Of a stretch of 64,000 bases of DNA, positions 35,546 through 44,104 are shown piece after piece. The position numbers and the translations under genes are program-made. The DNA is from JAGNZR01 sp051659505. Its GTDB lineage: Bacteria > Fusobacteriota > Fusobacteriia > Fusobacteriales > Fusobacteriaceae. Below the pieces are notes generated by a model, which saw nothing but the letters and a program-made list of their open reading frames with translations, did not search any database and was not told the DNA's origin. How positions within the stretch are numbered: position 1 is the first letter of the stretch; the number at the start of each line of letters is the position of its first letter. Where the stretch lies: positions 1-64,000 of the forward strand of contig JBOFOQ010000075.1 of assembly GCA_051659505.1 (NCBI GenBank), written 5' to 3'.

Positions 35546-36772
35546 ATGAAAAATAAATTAATTAAATATGCAAAATTAGCAGTGAATATTGGTGTTAATA
35601 TAAAAAAAGGAGATATATTAGTAGTTAATTCTCCTACAGAAACATTTGAATTTACTAGATATATAGTAGAGGAGGCATATAAATTAGGGGCAAAAGAAGT
35701 AGTCGTATTTTGGAATGACGATATTGTGTCTAAAGAACGTTATCTTTACGGAAGTGATGATATCTTTGAGAATATTCCTCAGTGGCAATCAGAATCAGTG
35801 GAATATTATAGTAAAAAAGGAGCTGCTTTTTTAAGTATATCAGCAACAGATCCAACACTGCTAAAAGATGTTGATTCTACAAGAGTATCCACATATAATA
35901 AACTTAGAAGAGAATCACTAAAGCCACACTATGAAAGACTGATGAGCAATAAAAATAAATGGTGTATTATATCAGTTCCAACAAAATCATGGGCTCAAAA
36001 AGTTTTTCCAGAAGTATCTCAAGAGAAAGCTGTTTTAAATTTATGGGATTCTATCTTCGAAGTAACTAGAATAAATAGAGAAAATCCTGTGGAAGCTTGG
36101 AAAGAACATAATTTAAATTTAGGTAAAAAACAAGAATTTTTAAATAAGAAACAATTTAAATTTTTGTACTACAAAAATTCTTTGGGAACAGATTTAATTA
36201 TTGAACTTCCTGAAAATCATATTTGGGCAGGAGGTGGGGAAAAAGATGAGAAAGGAGATATTTTTGTAGCTAATATTCCCACAGAAGAAGTATTTACTCT
36301 ACCTAAAAAAACAGGAGTAAATGGAACTGTAGTAAGCTCTAAACCACTTGTTTATAATGGAAATATAATAGAAAACTTTAAAATAGTATTAAGTGAGGGG
36401 AAAATAGTAGAGTATTATGCTGAAAAAGGAAATGAAATATTAAAAAAATTGATAGAAACAGATAATGGTTCTAAATATTTAGGTGAAGTAGCATTAGTTC
36501 CTTTTGATTCTCCAATTTCAAACTCTAAAATAATATTTTTTAATACACTATATGATGAAAATGCCTCATGTCACTTAGCAATAGGAGAAGCTTATGTAAG
36601 CTGCATAGAAAATGGAGATAGTTTAACTGAGGAAGAAAAAGAAGAGAAGGGAGTAAATACTTCTCTTACTCATGTGGATTTTATGATTGGAAGTTCTGAC
36701 CTTTCAATTATAGGAGAAACTTCAAGTGGAGAAAAAATAGAGATATTCAAAAATGGAAATTGGGCTTTTTAA
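35546..36772 (+). CDS. Aminopeptidase, M29 family (AmpS/PepS-like)
   Basis: Metallo-aminopeptidase of the thermophilic M29 family, 408 residues, cytoplasmic. The family zinc-site pattern is visible in the C-terminal half: GEVALVPFDSPIS, YDENASCHLAIGEAY and THVDFMIGSSDL. The N-terminal half shows VNIKKGDILVVNSPTE. It releases N-terminal residues from peptides. AAGAGGTGA precedes the ATG. It converges with the ABC genes; the stops are 8 bases apart. Confidence 0.92.
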   Translation: MKNKLIKYAKLAVNIGVNIKKGDILVVNSPTETFEFTRYIVEEAYKLGAKEVVVFWNDDIVSKERYLYGSDDIFENIPQWQSESVEYYSKKGAAFLSISATDPTLLKDVDSTRVSTYNKLRRESLKPHYERLMSNKNKWCIISVPTKSWAQKVFPEVSQEKAVLNLWDSIFEVTRINRENPVEAWKEHNLNLGKKQEFLNKKQFKFLYYKNSLGTDLIIELPENHIWAGGGEKDEKGDIFVANIPTEEVFTLPKKTGVNGTVVSSKPLVYNGNIIENFKIVLSEGKIVEYYAEKGNEILKKLIETDNGSKYLGEVALVPFDSPISNSKIIFFNTLYDENASCHLAIGEAYVSCIENGDSLTEEEKEEKGVNTSLTHVDFMIGSSDLSIIGETSSGEKIEIFKNGNWAF

Positions 36773-36780
36773 AAATTAAA

Positions 36781-37455
36781 TTAAGAGTTAAAATATTTAA
36801 GAATATCCTTTTTAAAATCTAGAGCGCTACTGTAAGCAACCCTTTTAAGAGCTTTTTTTAAAGTCGTAGGTTTATCAGTTAAGATAAAAATTTCATCAGC
36901 TAAAGTTGAAGCTATATCTATGTCATGTGTTACAAGAATAACAGTTTTAGGATTTTTATTTTGTAATTTTATAAAATCTTTTAAAATTGTTTTTGTAATG
37001 TTAATATCTAAGGAAGCAAAAGGTTCGTCTAAAATAAGAAGAGTGGAATGGAAAGAGAATGCTCTGGCTATTCCAACTCTTTTTTTCATTCCACCACTAA
37101 GTTCATGGGGATAAAAATTTTTATATTCAGATAAAGCAACTAGAGCAAGATTGTTATTTATAATATTATTTTTTTCTATTTTATTTTTTAAATTTAAAAC
37201 ATATTCAACATTTTCATAAACAGTTTTCCAAGGAATAAGAGCATCATCTTGAAAAATATAACTTATAAATTTTTCATCATTTTCAATAGTACCAGTATAT
37301 TCCAAAGTGTTATCTGATATTAAATTTAAAAGAGTTGTTTTTCCACAACCAGAATTACCTAGAATTATAGAGATTTTATTTTTAGGAAATTCTATGTTTA
37401 AATTTTCAAATATTTTTAATTCTCCATATGAATTAGAAAGGTTTTTAATTTTCAT
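36781..37455 (-). CDS. ABC transporter ATP-binding protein (SsuB/TauB/ThiZ type)
   Basis: 224-residue ABC ATPase with Walker A GNSGCGKTT (about 33-41), the Q-loop in YIFQDDALIPWKTV, signature LSGGMKKRVGIARA and Walker B LLILDEPFASLD. It belongs to the nitrate/sulfonate/taurine/pyrimidine-precursor import group. Its start overlaps the permease gene by 11 bases. Third gene of a leftward binding protein-permease-ATPase operon. Confidence 0.9.
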   Translation of the reverse strand: MKIKNLSNSYGELKIFENLNIEFPKNKISIILGNSGCGKTTLLNLISDNTLEYTGTIENDEKFISYIFQDDALIPWKTVYENVEYVLNLKNKIEKNNIINNNLALVALSEYKNFYPHELSGGMKKRVGIARAFSFHSTLLILDEPFASLDINITKTILKDFIKLQNKNPKTVILVTHDIDIASTLADEIFILTDKPTTLKKALKRVAYSSALDFKKDILKYFNS

Positions 37456-38215
37456 TGTTACTCACCTCGATTTTTTTCATTTTTTTTGTAATAAATTTAA
37501 TAGTAACATCAAGAGTAAAAGAGATAATTAAGACAATTAGTAACCAAGCGAAAAAATATGGTGTATTTAAATTATTTTTTTCGTTGAAAAGTTCTCCTCC
37601 AATTTTATTATCTAGTTGTGCAAGTACTTCTCCAGCGATAATAACTTTAAAAGTTAAGCTTATTATAGAATGAAGACCGTGGCAAATAGAATAATAAATA
37701 GACGGAACATATATGTTTTTTAATATTTTATATCTTGGTACATTAAAAACTTTTGACATTTTCAGCAGTTTTAAATCAACAGATGAAATAGCTGAAGATA
37801 ACATATCAAATAAAACACCTAAAGAGATAGCTATTCCAATTAAAAATGGGACATTTGATAAGTTACTCCAAATTATTATAATTAGAATTAAAGCTATTGT
37901 GGGAACTGATTTTATAATAGTGATATATGGTGTGATAAAATATTTTAAAAAATTAAACTTCTTAACTGTAATAGCTAAAACTAAAGCACTAAAAAATGAA
38001 ATAGTAAAAGATAAGATTAAAGTATTAAGAGTGTTGAAAATAGATAAATAAGTGTTTGTTTTCTTTAATAAAGAGAAAAATGCAAGGAGAACATTTTTTA
38101 AAGAGGGAAATAAAATCTCGTTATTTAGTAAAAATGAAATTATTTCCCAAAGAACAAATAAAATGCTCCAACCTAATAGAGTTAAAATATTTTTATTTAG
38201 ACGTTTTAGAGTCAA
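37445..38215 (-). CDS. ABC transporter permease (SsuC/ThiX type)
   Basis: 256-residue permease with six predicted helices and the BPD_transp_1 loop (SKVFNVPRYKILKNIYVPS). It reads from a TTG start at 38215 that follows GGGGGAG at a suitable distance, within the end of the binding-protein gene (23-base overlap). That tight overlap supports one operon. Partner of the ATPase and the binding protein. Confidence 0.88.
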   Translation of the reverse strand: MTLKRLNKNILTLLGWSILFVLWEIISFLLNNEILFPSLKNVLLAFFSLLKKTNTYLSIFNTLNTLILSFTISFFSALVLAITVKKFNFLKYFITPYITIIKSVPTIALILIIIIWSNLSNVPFLIGIAISLGVLFDMLSSAISSVDLKLLKMSKVFNVPRYKILKNIYVPSIYYSICHGLHSIISLTFKVIIAGEVLAQLDNKIGGELFNEKNNLNTPYFFAWLLIVLIISFTLDVTIKFITKKMKKIEVSNNEN

Positions 38216-39080
38216 GAGAGTCTCCCCCTATAAGTTCAAAGAACATTTGATATTCTTTTAGTGTATCTTTACTAGGTACATAGAAAAGATTAGAATTAAA
38301 AATTGTTTTGTTATTTATTATCCACTCTGAATACATTGAGTCAGAAGAATTGTTTTTTAAAAAATCAATACTTTTTTTTAGCTCTAGAATAAATTTTTCA
38401 ACAAGGATATTATTATTTTTCAAAATATTCTCTTTAACAATAAGTGTAGATTGAGGGTAACCTAAATCAGAATTAGTAATTTTTTTCCATTCTTGATTAA
38501 AATTCATCAGTATCTTAATATTACTATCCTTTAACATTAATTTTGAAAGCATAGGTTCAGGAATAATTGCATATTTATATTTTTTAGATAAAAAAAATAG
38601 AGAAACTTCATTGGGAGAAGTTAGATATTGAAACTTTATATCTTTTATTTCATTTTTAGTCAGAATATAATTAGAAATAAGTGAAGGGGTAAGTCCTTTT
38701 CCGTGAAGTACAATCTCTTGATTAGATAAATCAGAAAGAGAGTTCAAATTATCATAACCAACTAAATAGAAAGAACCCCATCCTACAGTTCCTAGGACAG
38801 AATACGGAATCTTATTTTCTAAAAGTTTAGGAGCGAAACTAGAAGGAATAATTGCAAAATCAGCTTCTTCTTTTATTATGGAATTAATCAGAGCTGTTGA
38901 GTTTTTTTCAACAATATATTTTAAATTATCCAAACTTGTATGCTGCTCTTTATTCATGTATGTAGTAGCCATTGAAGGGAGACCGTAAGGAACTACAAAC
39001 CGTAGTTCTTGCTGAGAAAAGCTTAATTTTGTTACAAGTAAAAAACTAGTTAATAAAATTTTTTTTAAAATATATTTCAT
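38193..39080 (-). CDS. ABC transporter substrate-binding protein (NMT1/THI5/SsuA-like)
   Basis: 295-residue periplasmic binding protein with a signal peptide (1-22, ends LSFSQQ). It shows the two-lobed family features ADFAIIPSSFAPKLLENKIPY and EIVLHGKGLTPSLISNYIL. Relatives bind sulfonates, taurine or thiamine pyrimidine precursors; the ligand here cannot be told, and no riboswitch is visible upstream. It heads the leftward operon and is divergent from the MFS gene. Confidence 0.85.
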   Translation of the reverse strand: MKYILKKILLTSFLLVTKLSFSQQELRFVVPYGLPSMATTYMNKEQHTSLDNLKYIVEKNSTALINSIIKEEADFAIIPSSFAPKLLENKIPYSVLGTVGWGSFYLVGYDNLNSLSDLSNQEIVLHGKGLTPSLISNYILTKNEIKDIKFQYLTSPNEVSLFFLSKKYKYAIIPEPMLSKLMLKDSNIKILMNFNQEWKKITNSDLGYPQSTLIVKENILKNNNILVEKFILELKKSIDFLKNNSSDSMYSEWIINNKTIFNSNLFYVPSKDTLKEYQMFFELIGGDSLDSKTSK

Positions 39081-39176
39081 AATTCACCCCTTTTTTAAAT
39101 ATTAAGCTTTATTTTTTTTCATTGTAGTAGTATTATAATTATATCACAGTATGTAAAAAATATAAAAGGATGATAT

Positions 39177-40385
39177 ATGATATTTTCAAAAAAATTTAAA
39201 CTTAAAAAATATAGTAGTAATGTAAAAAATATTATGTTGTTAAATTTTATCAGTAGCTTTGTGATTCAGGGTATTTTTTTCGTTTTTATAGGTATCCATA
39301 TAAAAACTTTGGGATTTGGAGAGAGCGTAGTAGGAAAAGTTTTAGCAGTTAATAGTTTATCAATAGGATTTGGGTCATTATTAAGTGCTTATTGTTTAGG
39401 TATTTTAGGGAGAAAAAAATCTTTAATAATAGGAGTTATCACTATTTGTATTGGTATGATAGGGATAGGAGCTTCAACTCAAGTTTCAAATCTCATGTTT
39501 TTTGCAATTTTCACAGGTATTGGCTATAGTTTTCCCTCTACTTCAGTTGGTGTACTTTTAGCAGAAAATTCAAGGGCAGAAGAAAAAGTTGGTGTATTTA
39601 GTAGAAATTTTGTTATTCAGAGCATAGGTGTAATATGTGGTAGTTACCTAGGTGGAGGGCTGAACGGTATCTTTTCAAAATTTTTTGACTTAAGAAATGT
39701 AATACCTATAATGTTTTATATTTGTGCTTTATTAGTACTTATTATGATAATACCTGTATTAAAATTAGAGGAAACAACTGTAAAAACAGCCAAGAAAAGT
39801 AAAAATTTATATATTACATTTAGAAAAATAATGAACCAGAAAAAAGCTTGTGGTTTTATAATATACAATACAATTATAGGTTTTGGAGCAGGTCTAGTAG
39901 TCCCTTTTTTCAGTGTGTATTTAAAATATCAGTTGAATATAGATAGTGCAAGTGTTGGTGGGATAATGGCTCTTTCACAAGTTGGACTTGTTATAGGTGG
40001 AATTTCAGTTCCATATGTATCAAAAATATTAGGGAAAGAAAATACAATAATTATTTGTCAGTTGCTATCTATTCCATTTTTAATTTCCATTGCTTTTCCA
40101 CAAGGGATTGTAATTGTTGCTATATCTTTTTTACTTAGATCAACACTTATGAACTTAAATCAACCTTTAATACAAAATATCTCTATGGATATTGTAGAAG
40201 AACAAGATAGGGCACTTATGAGTAGTTTAATTTTAATGACTTCTTATTTAACCAGAGCTGTAAGTGTTATTATAGCAGGATATGTAATGGAGAATATATC
40301 ATATAATCTTCCGTATTATGTTACAGTTGTTTTATATCTTAGTGGAACTTATACATTTTATAAAATTTTTAGAAAAATAAGATAA
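39177..40385 (+). CDS. Major facilitator superfamily transporter
   Basis: 402-residue protein with twelve predicted membrane helices in two halves separated by a charged loop (about residues 200-215). MFS features include the loop 2-3 region GILGRKKSLIIG and the second-half helix VGGIMALSQVGLVIGGISVPY. Substrate unknown; efflux of a small molecule is a common role for this type. It is transcribed divergently from the ABC operon. Confidence 0.85.
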   Translation: MIFSKKFKLKKYSSNVKNIMLLNFISSFVIQGIFFVFIGIHIKTLGFGESVVGKVLAVNSLSIGFGSLLSAYCLGILGRKKSLIIGVITICIGMIGIGASTQVSNLMFFAIFTGIGYSFPSTSVGVLLAENSRAEEKVGVFSRNFVIQSIGVICGSYLGGGLNGIFSKFFDLRNVIPIMFYICALLVLIMIIPVLKLEETTVKTAKKSKNLYITFRKIMNQKKACGFIIYNTIIGFGAGLVVPFFSVYLKYQLNIDSASVGGIMALSQVGLVIGGISVPYVSKILGKENTIIICQLLSIPFLISIAFPQGIVIVAISFLLRSTLMNLNQPLIQNISMDIVEEQDRALMSSLILMTSYLTRAVSVIIAGYVMENISYNLPYYVTVVLYLSGTYTFYKIFRKIR

Positions 40386-40452
40386 AGAAAGAAATTATAA
40401 CTATTATATAAATGAGATTTAGTGTATAATAGAGGTTATAAATAATAAATAT

Positions 40453-40500
40453 GGAGGTGAACTTTAATAGGAAAAAGACCTATTAAAGGTTAAAAAAATG
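40453..40500 (+). promoter_or_regulatory. Leader hairpin between the Shine-Dalgarno site and the AUG of cvfB
   Basis: A strong ribosome site GGAGGTGA (40453-40460) lies 37 bases before the ATG (40498), too far for normal use. Between them is a perfect 10-bp hairpin CTTTAATAGG / CCTATTAAAG (40462-40471 with 40479-40488, loop AAAAAGA). If it folds, the unpaired spacing from the site to the ATG becomes ten bases. A weak alternative site AAAGG (40485-40489) is buried in the 3' arm. Confidence 0.6.
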
Positions 40501-41340
40501 ATAAAAGTAGGAAAAAGACAAACTTTAGTAATAAATAATATGGTAAGTATAGGTGCTTATTTAGATGCAGGAACAGATAACCTACAGGATAATATATTAT
40601 TACCGATAAATGAATTAGAAGGGAAAGATTTAAAAGTTGGAGATGAAGTAGATGTACTGATTTATAAAGATTCAGAAGATAGATTTACTGCAACATTTAG
40701 AGTAACTGCTGCTCTTGTAGGAACTCTTGCAAAACTTGAAGTGGTAGATATAAATCAGAGTTTAGGAGCTTTTTTAAATTGGGGTTTAAATAAAGATGTT
40801 TTATTACCAATAAGTCAGCAAAATATTGAAGTTGAAAAAGGTGAAAAATATTTAGTAGGTCTTTATGAAGACAGTAAAGGAAGAGTTTCAGCTACAATGA
40901 AAATTTATAATTTTTTATTACCTTGTAAAGATTATCAAAAAAATGATTTTATAACAGGAACAGTATACAATATAAATCCAGAAATTGGAGTTTTTGTAGC
41001 TGTAGATGATAGATACTTTGGAATGATACCTAACAATGAATGTTTTAAAACTTTCTATATAGGGGAAGAGATTCAAGCAAGAGTCATAAGAGTTAGAGAA
41101 GATGGAAAATTAGATTTATCTCCAAGAGCAGTAGCTCATGAGCAAATGGATGCAGATGCTACTCTAATCTTAGAAAAAATGAAGATGTTAGGAGAGTCAT
41201 TTAGATTTTCTGATTCATCATCTCCAGAAGATATAAAAGATTTTTTTGATTTAAGCAAAAAAGCATTTAAAAGAGCAGCAGGAAATCTTTTGAAGAAAGG
41301 ATTGATTGAAAAAACAGATAAAGGTTTTAAAGTTAAATAA
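40498..41340 (+). CDS. CvfB/YitL-like S1 RNA-binding protein
   Basis: 280-residue protein of the CvfB family: three S1-like OB folds (roughly 1-65, 70-140 and 145-215; the third with VYNINPEIGVFVAVDDRYFGMI) and a C-terminal winged helix (FDLSKKAFKRAAGNLLKKGLI). CvfB from Gram-positive bacteria binds RNA and influences virulence-gene expression. The RNA-binding role makes the hairpin in its own leader notable. It lies 15 bases upstream of hflX. Confidence 0.88.
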   Translation: MIKVGKRQTLVINNMVSIGAYLDAGTDNLQDNILLPINELEGKDLKVGDEVDVLIYKDSEDRFTATFRVTAALVGTLAKLEVVDINQSLGAFLNWGLNKDVLLPISQQNIEVEKGEKYLVGLYEDSKGRVSATMKIYNFLLPCKDYQKNDFITGTVYNINPEIGVFVAVDDRYFGMIPNNECFKTFYIGEEIQARVIRVREDGKLDLSPRAVAHEQMDADATLILEKMKMLGESFRFSDSSSPEDIKDFFDLSKKAFKRAAGNLLKKGLIEKTDKGFKVK

Positions 41341-41355
41341 CTAGGAGTTGATTTT

Positions 41356-43149
41356 ATGATACAAGGAAATATTGAAGGGATAAAAGACCATATTTTAGAA
41401 ACTTTAAACGCTATTTATGAAATGAAGATAGATAAAGGAACTCTTTTTAATGAAGAACTTGTTCAGTTAATTTCAGAAATAAGCTTTAGAATTAATAGGG
41501 AAATAAATGTTGCAATAGATAGAAAAGGTAAAATAATAGAAGTATCAATAGGAGATAGTGCTAGTGTCCAACTTCCTATTCTAAATGTAAGTGAGAAAAA
41601 ATTAAGTGGAATAAGAATTATACATACTCACCCAAGTGGTTATTCAAATTTGTCCAGTGTTGACATATCAGCACTTATAAAATTAAAGCTAGATGCAGTT
41701 TTAGCTATTGGAATAGGTGAGGAAGGGATAAATGGTGTGAGCATAGGATTTTGTAGCATAAAAGATGGCATATTAGGCTATGAACAATTTGGACCTCTTT
41801 CTGTGGAAAAAGCTCAAAACTTTGATTTTTTAGGAAGAGTTGAACTTGTAGAGATGGAACTGAGAAAAAAAATAGTTTTTGAATCAGATGAAGAAGTAGC
41901 AATTCTTGTAGGTATAGATACTGAAGAAAGTTTAGAGGAACTGAGAGAATTAGCGAGAGCATGCAATATAAGAGTTGTAGATACAATGTATCAGAAAAAA
42001 TCTAGACCAGATTCTGTTTTTTTTATAGGAAGTGGAAAAGCAAAATCTCTTTCTATGCTTCAACAAGTTAAAGGTGCAAATTTACTTATTTTTGATGAAG
42101 AACTTTCAGGGGTTCAGATTAAAAATTTAGAATTAGTCACAGGTTGTAAAGTTATTGATAGAACTACACTTATTTTAGAAATTTTTGCAAGAAGAGCAAA
42201 GACAAGAGAATCAAAAATTCAAGTTGAGTTAGCACAACTAAAGTACCGTTCAGGAAGACTAATAGGACTCGGGTCCATGATGTCAAGAATAGGTGGTGGA
42301 GTCGGAACTAAAGGACCAGGAGAGAAAAAACTAGAAATAGATAGAAGAAGAATAAGAGATGCCATTCATGATTTAAAACAAGAACTAGAAAAAATAAGAA
42401 AGAATAGAGGGGTTCAAAGAGAACGACGAGAAGAGTCAGGAATACCTAAAATAGCTTTAGCAGGTTATACTAATGCAGGAAAATCATCTCTTAGAAATAA
42501 AATAGTTGATTTATATCCTGGTGAAAATTCATCAAAAAAAGAAGATGTATTTGCTGAAAATTTGCTATTTGCAACTTTAGATACTACAACTCGTTCAGTA
42601 ATTCTTCCAGATAAGAGAATAGCCTCTCTTACAGATACTGTTGGATTTGTAAGAAAACTTCCTCATGACCTAATAGAAGCTTTTAAATCTACATTAGAAG
42701 AAGTTATATTCTCAGATTTAATTATACATGTTGTAGATTCTGCTTCTACAACAGTTATAGAACAAATACATGCTGTTGAGAATGTTTTAGAAGAACTAGG
42801 GGTTGCAGAAAAACCAACTATATTAGCTCTAAATAAAACGGATATAACCTCAGAAGAAACTTTGAATAAGTTAAAAGAAGAATTTGAGAATTATAAAATA
42901 GTTGAAATTAGTGCAATAAGTGGAGCTAATTTAGAACTATTATTAAAAATATCTTGTGAGATGCTACCTAAAACAATAAGAAAATGTGAATATTTGATAC
43001 CTTATTCTGAATCTTCAATAAATGCTTATTTACACAGACATGCCATATTAGATTCAGAGGAGTTTGAGTCAGAAGGAGCAAGAGTAATAGCAAATGTAAA
43101 TAATGAGGTATATGCTAAATGTTTAAATTTTTTAGTAAAAGAAATATAA
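41356..43149 (+). CDS. hflX: GTPase HflX with N-terminal JAMM-like domain
   Basis: 597 residues, about 170 longer than ordinary HflX. The C-terminal two thirds are HflX: the HflX N-domain (from about 185), a Gly-rich segment (MMSRIGGGVGTKGPGEKK), P-loop GYTNAGKSS (about 369-377), switch region ATLDTTTR, DTVGFVRKLPHDLIEAF and NKTD. HflX splits stalled or stress-inactivated ribosomes. The first 170 residues carry H90-x-H92-x7-S100-x2-D103, a perfect JAMM/MPN metalloprotease motif, with E62 as a possible general base. Long HflX forms are known in some anaerobes, but the role of this domain is not established. Confidence 0.93.
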   Translation: MIQGNIEGIKDHILETLNAIYEMKIDKGTLFNEELVQLISEISFRINREINVAIDRKGKIIEVSIGDSASVQLPILNVSEKKLSGIRIIHTHPSGYSNLSSVDISALIKLKLDAVLAIGIGEEGINGVSIGFCSIKDGILGYEQFGPLSVEKAQNFDFLGRVELVEMELRKKIVFESDEEVAILVGIDTEESLEELRELARACNIRVVDTMYQKKSRPDSVFFIGSGKAKSLSMLQQVKGANLLIFDEELSGVQIKNLELVTGCKVIDRTTLILEIFARRAKTRESKIQVELAQLKYRSGRLIGLGSMMSRIGGGVGTKGPGEKKLEIDRRRIRDAIHDLKQELEKIRKNRGVQRERREESGIPKIALAGYTNAGKSSLRNKIVDLYPGENSSKKEDVFAENLLFATLDTTTRSVILPDKRIASLTDTVGFVRKLPHDLIEAFKSTLEEVIFSDLIIHVVDSASTTVIEQIHAVENVLEELGVAEKPTILALNKTDITSEETLNKLKEEFENYKIVEISAISGANLELLLKISCEMLPKTIRKCEYLIPYSESSINAYLHRHAILDSEEFESEGARVIANVNNEVYAKCLNFLVKEI

Positions 43150-43205
43150 AGATAAAATCATTGTTAAGTTAAAGGGATTAATCAAAAAACGGATTTTAAA
43201 AACGT

Positions 43206-43228
43206 AAAAAAGATTAATTCTTTTTTTT
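43206..43228 (+). terminator. Probable terminator of the cvfB-hflX unit
   Basis: Hairpin AAAAAAGA / TCTTTTTT with a 5-base loop TTAAT, followed by further T residues. Weak in G+C but well placed. Confidence 0.55.
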
Positions 43229-43259
43229 GAAGCTATTATAATATAATGGGAGAAAGAAA

Positions 43260-44009
43260 ATGAAAATAAGTAAAAGTATAGAAAGAAGTGTTAATATATT
43301 AGAAGGGATAAGCGAATCTCAAGGGGGACTAACTTTAGGAGAAATTCAGGAAATGTTTTCAATTCCTAAAAGTAGTGCTTTTGATATAGTTCAAACCCTT
43401 CTTTATATGGATATGATATCAGTTGTAGAAGGGATACAGAAAAAATATATTATAGGGCTTAAAAGCTTTCAAATTGGTTTAAGTTATGAAAATGATATGT
43501 TAAAGATATCTAAAAAACATTTGAAAACTTTAGCTGAAAAATTAAATAAAACAATATTTTTAGGAATAATAAAAGATGGAGAAGTTATTTATTTAGATAA
43601 GAGTGAGCCTAAAAGTCCAATTATAACTACTGCTACTTTAGGAACTAGAAATCCAGTCCACTGTACGGGACTTGGGAAAATAATGCTTTCAAAATATAAA
43701 AATAAAGAGATAGAAAAAATATTGTTAGAAAAAGGAATGCCTAAAAAAACAAAATATACGCTAAGTAAACCTGAAGATTTTATAGCGGAAATAGAAAAAA
43801 TACGAGTTCAAGGATATGCACTTGATAATAGGGAGCTAGAAGAAAATATGCTGTGTGTATCCACTCCTATTTATGATAAAAATAAAAAAATCATAGCAGC
43901 AATAAGTGCTTCAGGATTTTATAATGAAAAAGAGGATATAAAAAGTAATATAGAAACAATGAAAAGTTTTGCCCTTGAGATCTCAAGAGAAATAGGATAT
44001 AAGCTATAA
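43260..44009 (+). CDS. IclR-family transcription regulator
   Basis: 249-residue regulator with an N-terminal winged helix (KSIERSVNILEGISES, LGEIQEMFSIPKSSAFDIVQTL) and the C-terminal IclR effector domain (ATLGTRNPVHCTGLGKIMLS, GYALDNRELEENMLCVSTPIYD). IclR proteins often control hexuronate, KDG or aromatic-acid genes. The uronate island begins 5 kb away, but the next gene is an unrelated potassium transporter on the opposite strand, so the target is unknown. A TATAAT lies about 20 bases upstream. Confidence 0.9.
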   Translation: MKISKSIERSVNILEGISESQGGLTLGEIQEMFSIPKSSAFDIVQTLLYMDMISVVEGIQKKYIIGLKSFQIGLSYENDMLKISKKHLKTLAEKLNKTIFLGIIKDGEVIYLDKSEPKSPIITTATLGTRNPVHCTGLGKIMLSKYKNKEIEKILLEKGMPKKTKYTLSKPEDFIAEIEKIRVQGYALDNRELEENMLCVSTPIYDKNKKIIAAISASGFYNEKEDIKSNIETMKSFALEISREIGYKL

Positions 44010-44036
44010 TTTAGTTTTCTAAAGGCTCTTTAAATA

Positions 44037-44104
44037 AGTTTGAGAGTTGAACTGTAACTCTCAAACTCTTAAAAATCAAATAAAAATTTATTTGATTTTT
44101 TTTA
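44037..44104. terminator. Double hairpin between convergent iclR-type and trkH genes
   Basis: First stem AGTTTGAGAGTT / AACTCTCAAACT (44037-44048 with 44056-44067). A second AT-rich 13-14-bp stem AAAAATCAAATAAA / TTTATTTGATTTTT (44071-44084 with 44087-44100) is followed by T residues. The second overlaps the last codons and stop of trkH, so it can terminate transcripts from both sides. Confidence 0.8.

Noticed and set aside
37713..38051. Rightward 112-codon open frame over the ABC permease
   Set aside because: Antisense shadow of the permease gene, whose helices, EAA loop and operon context are convincing.
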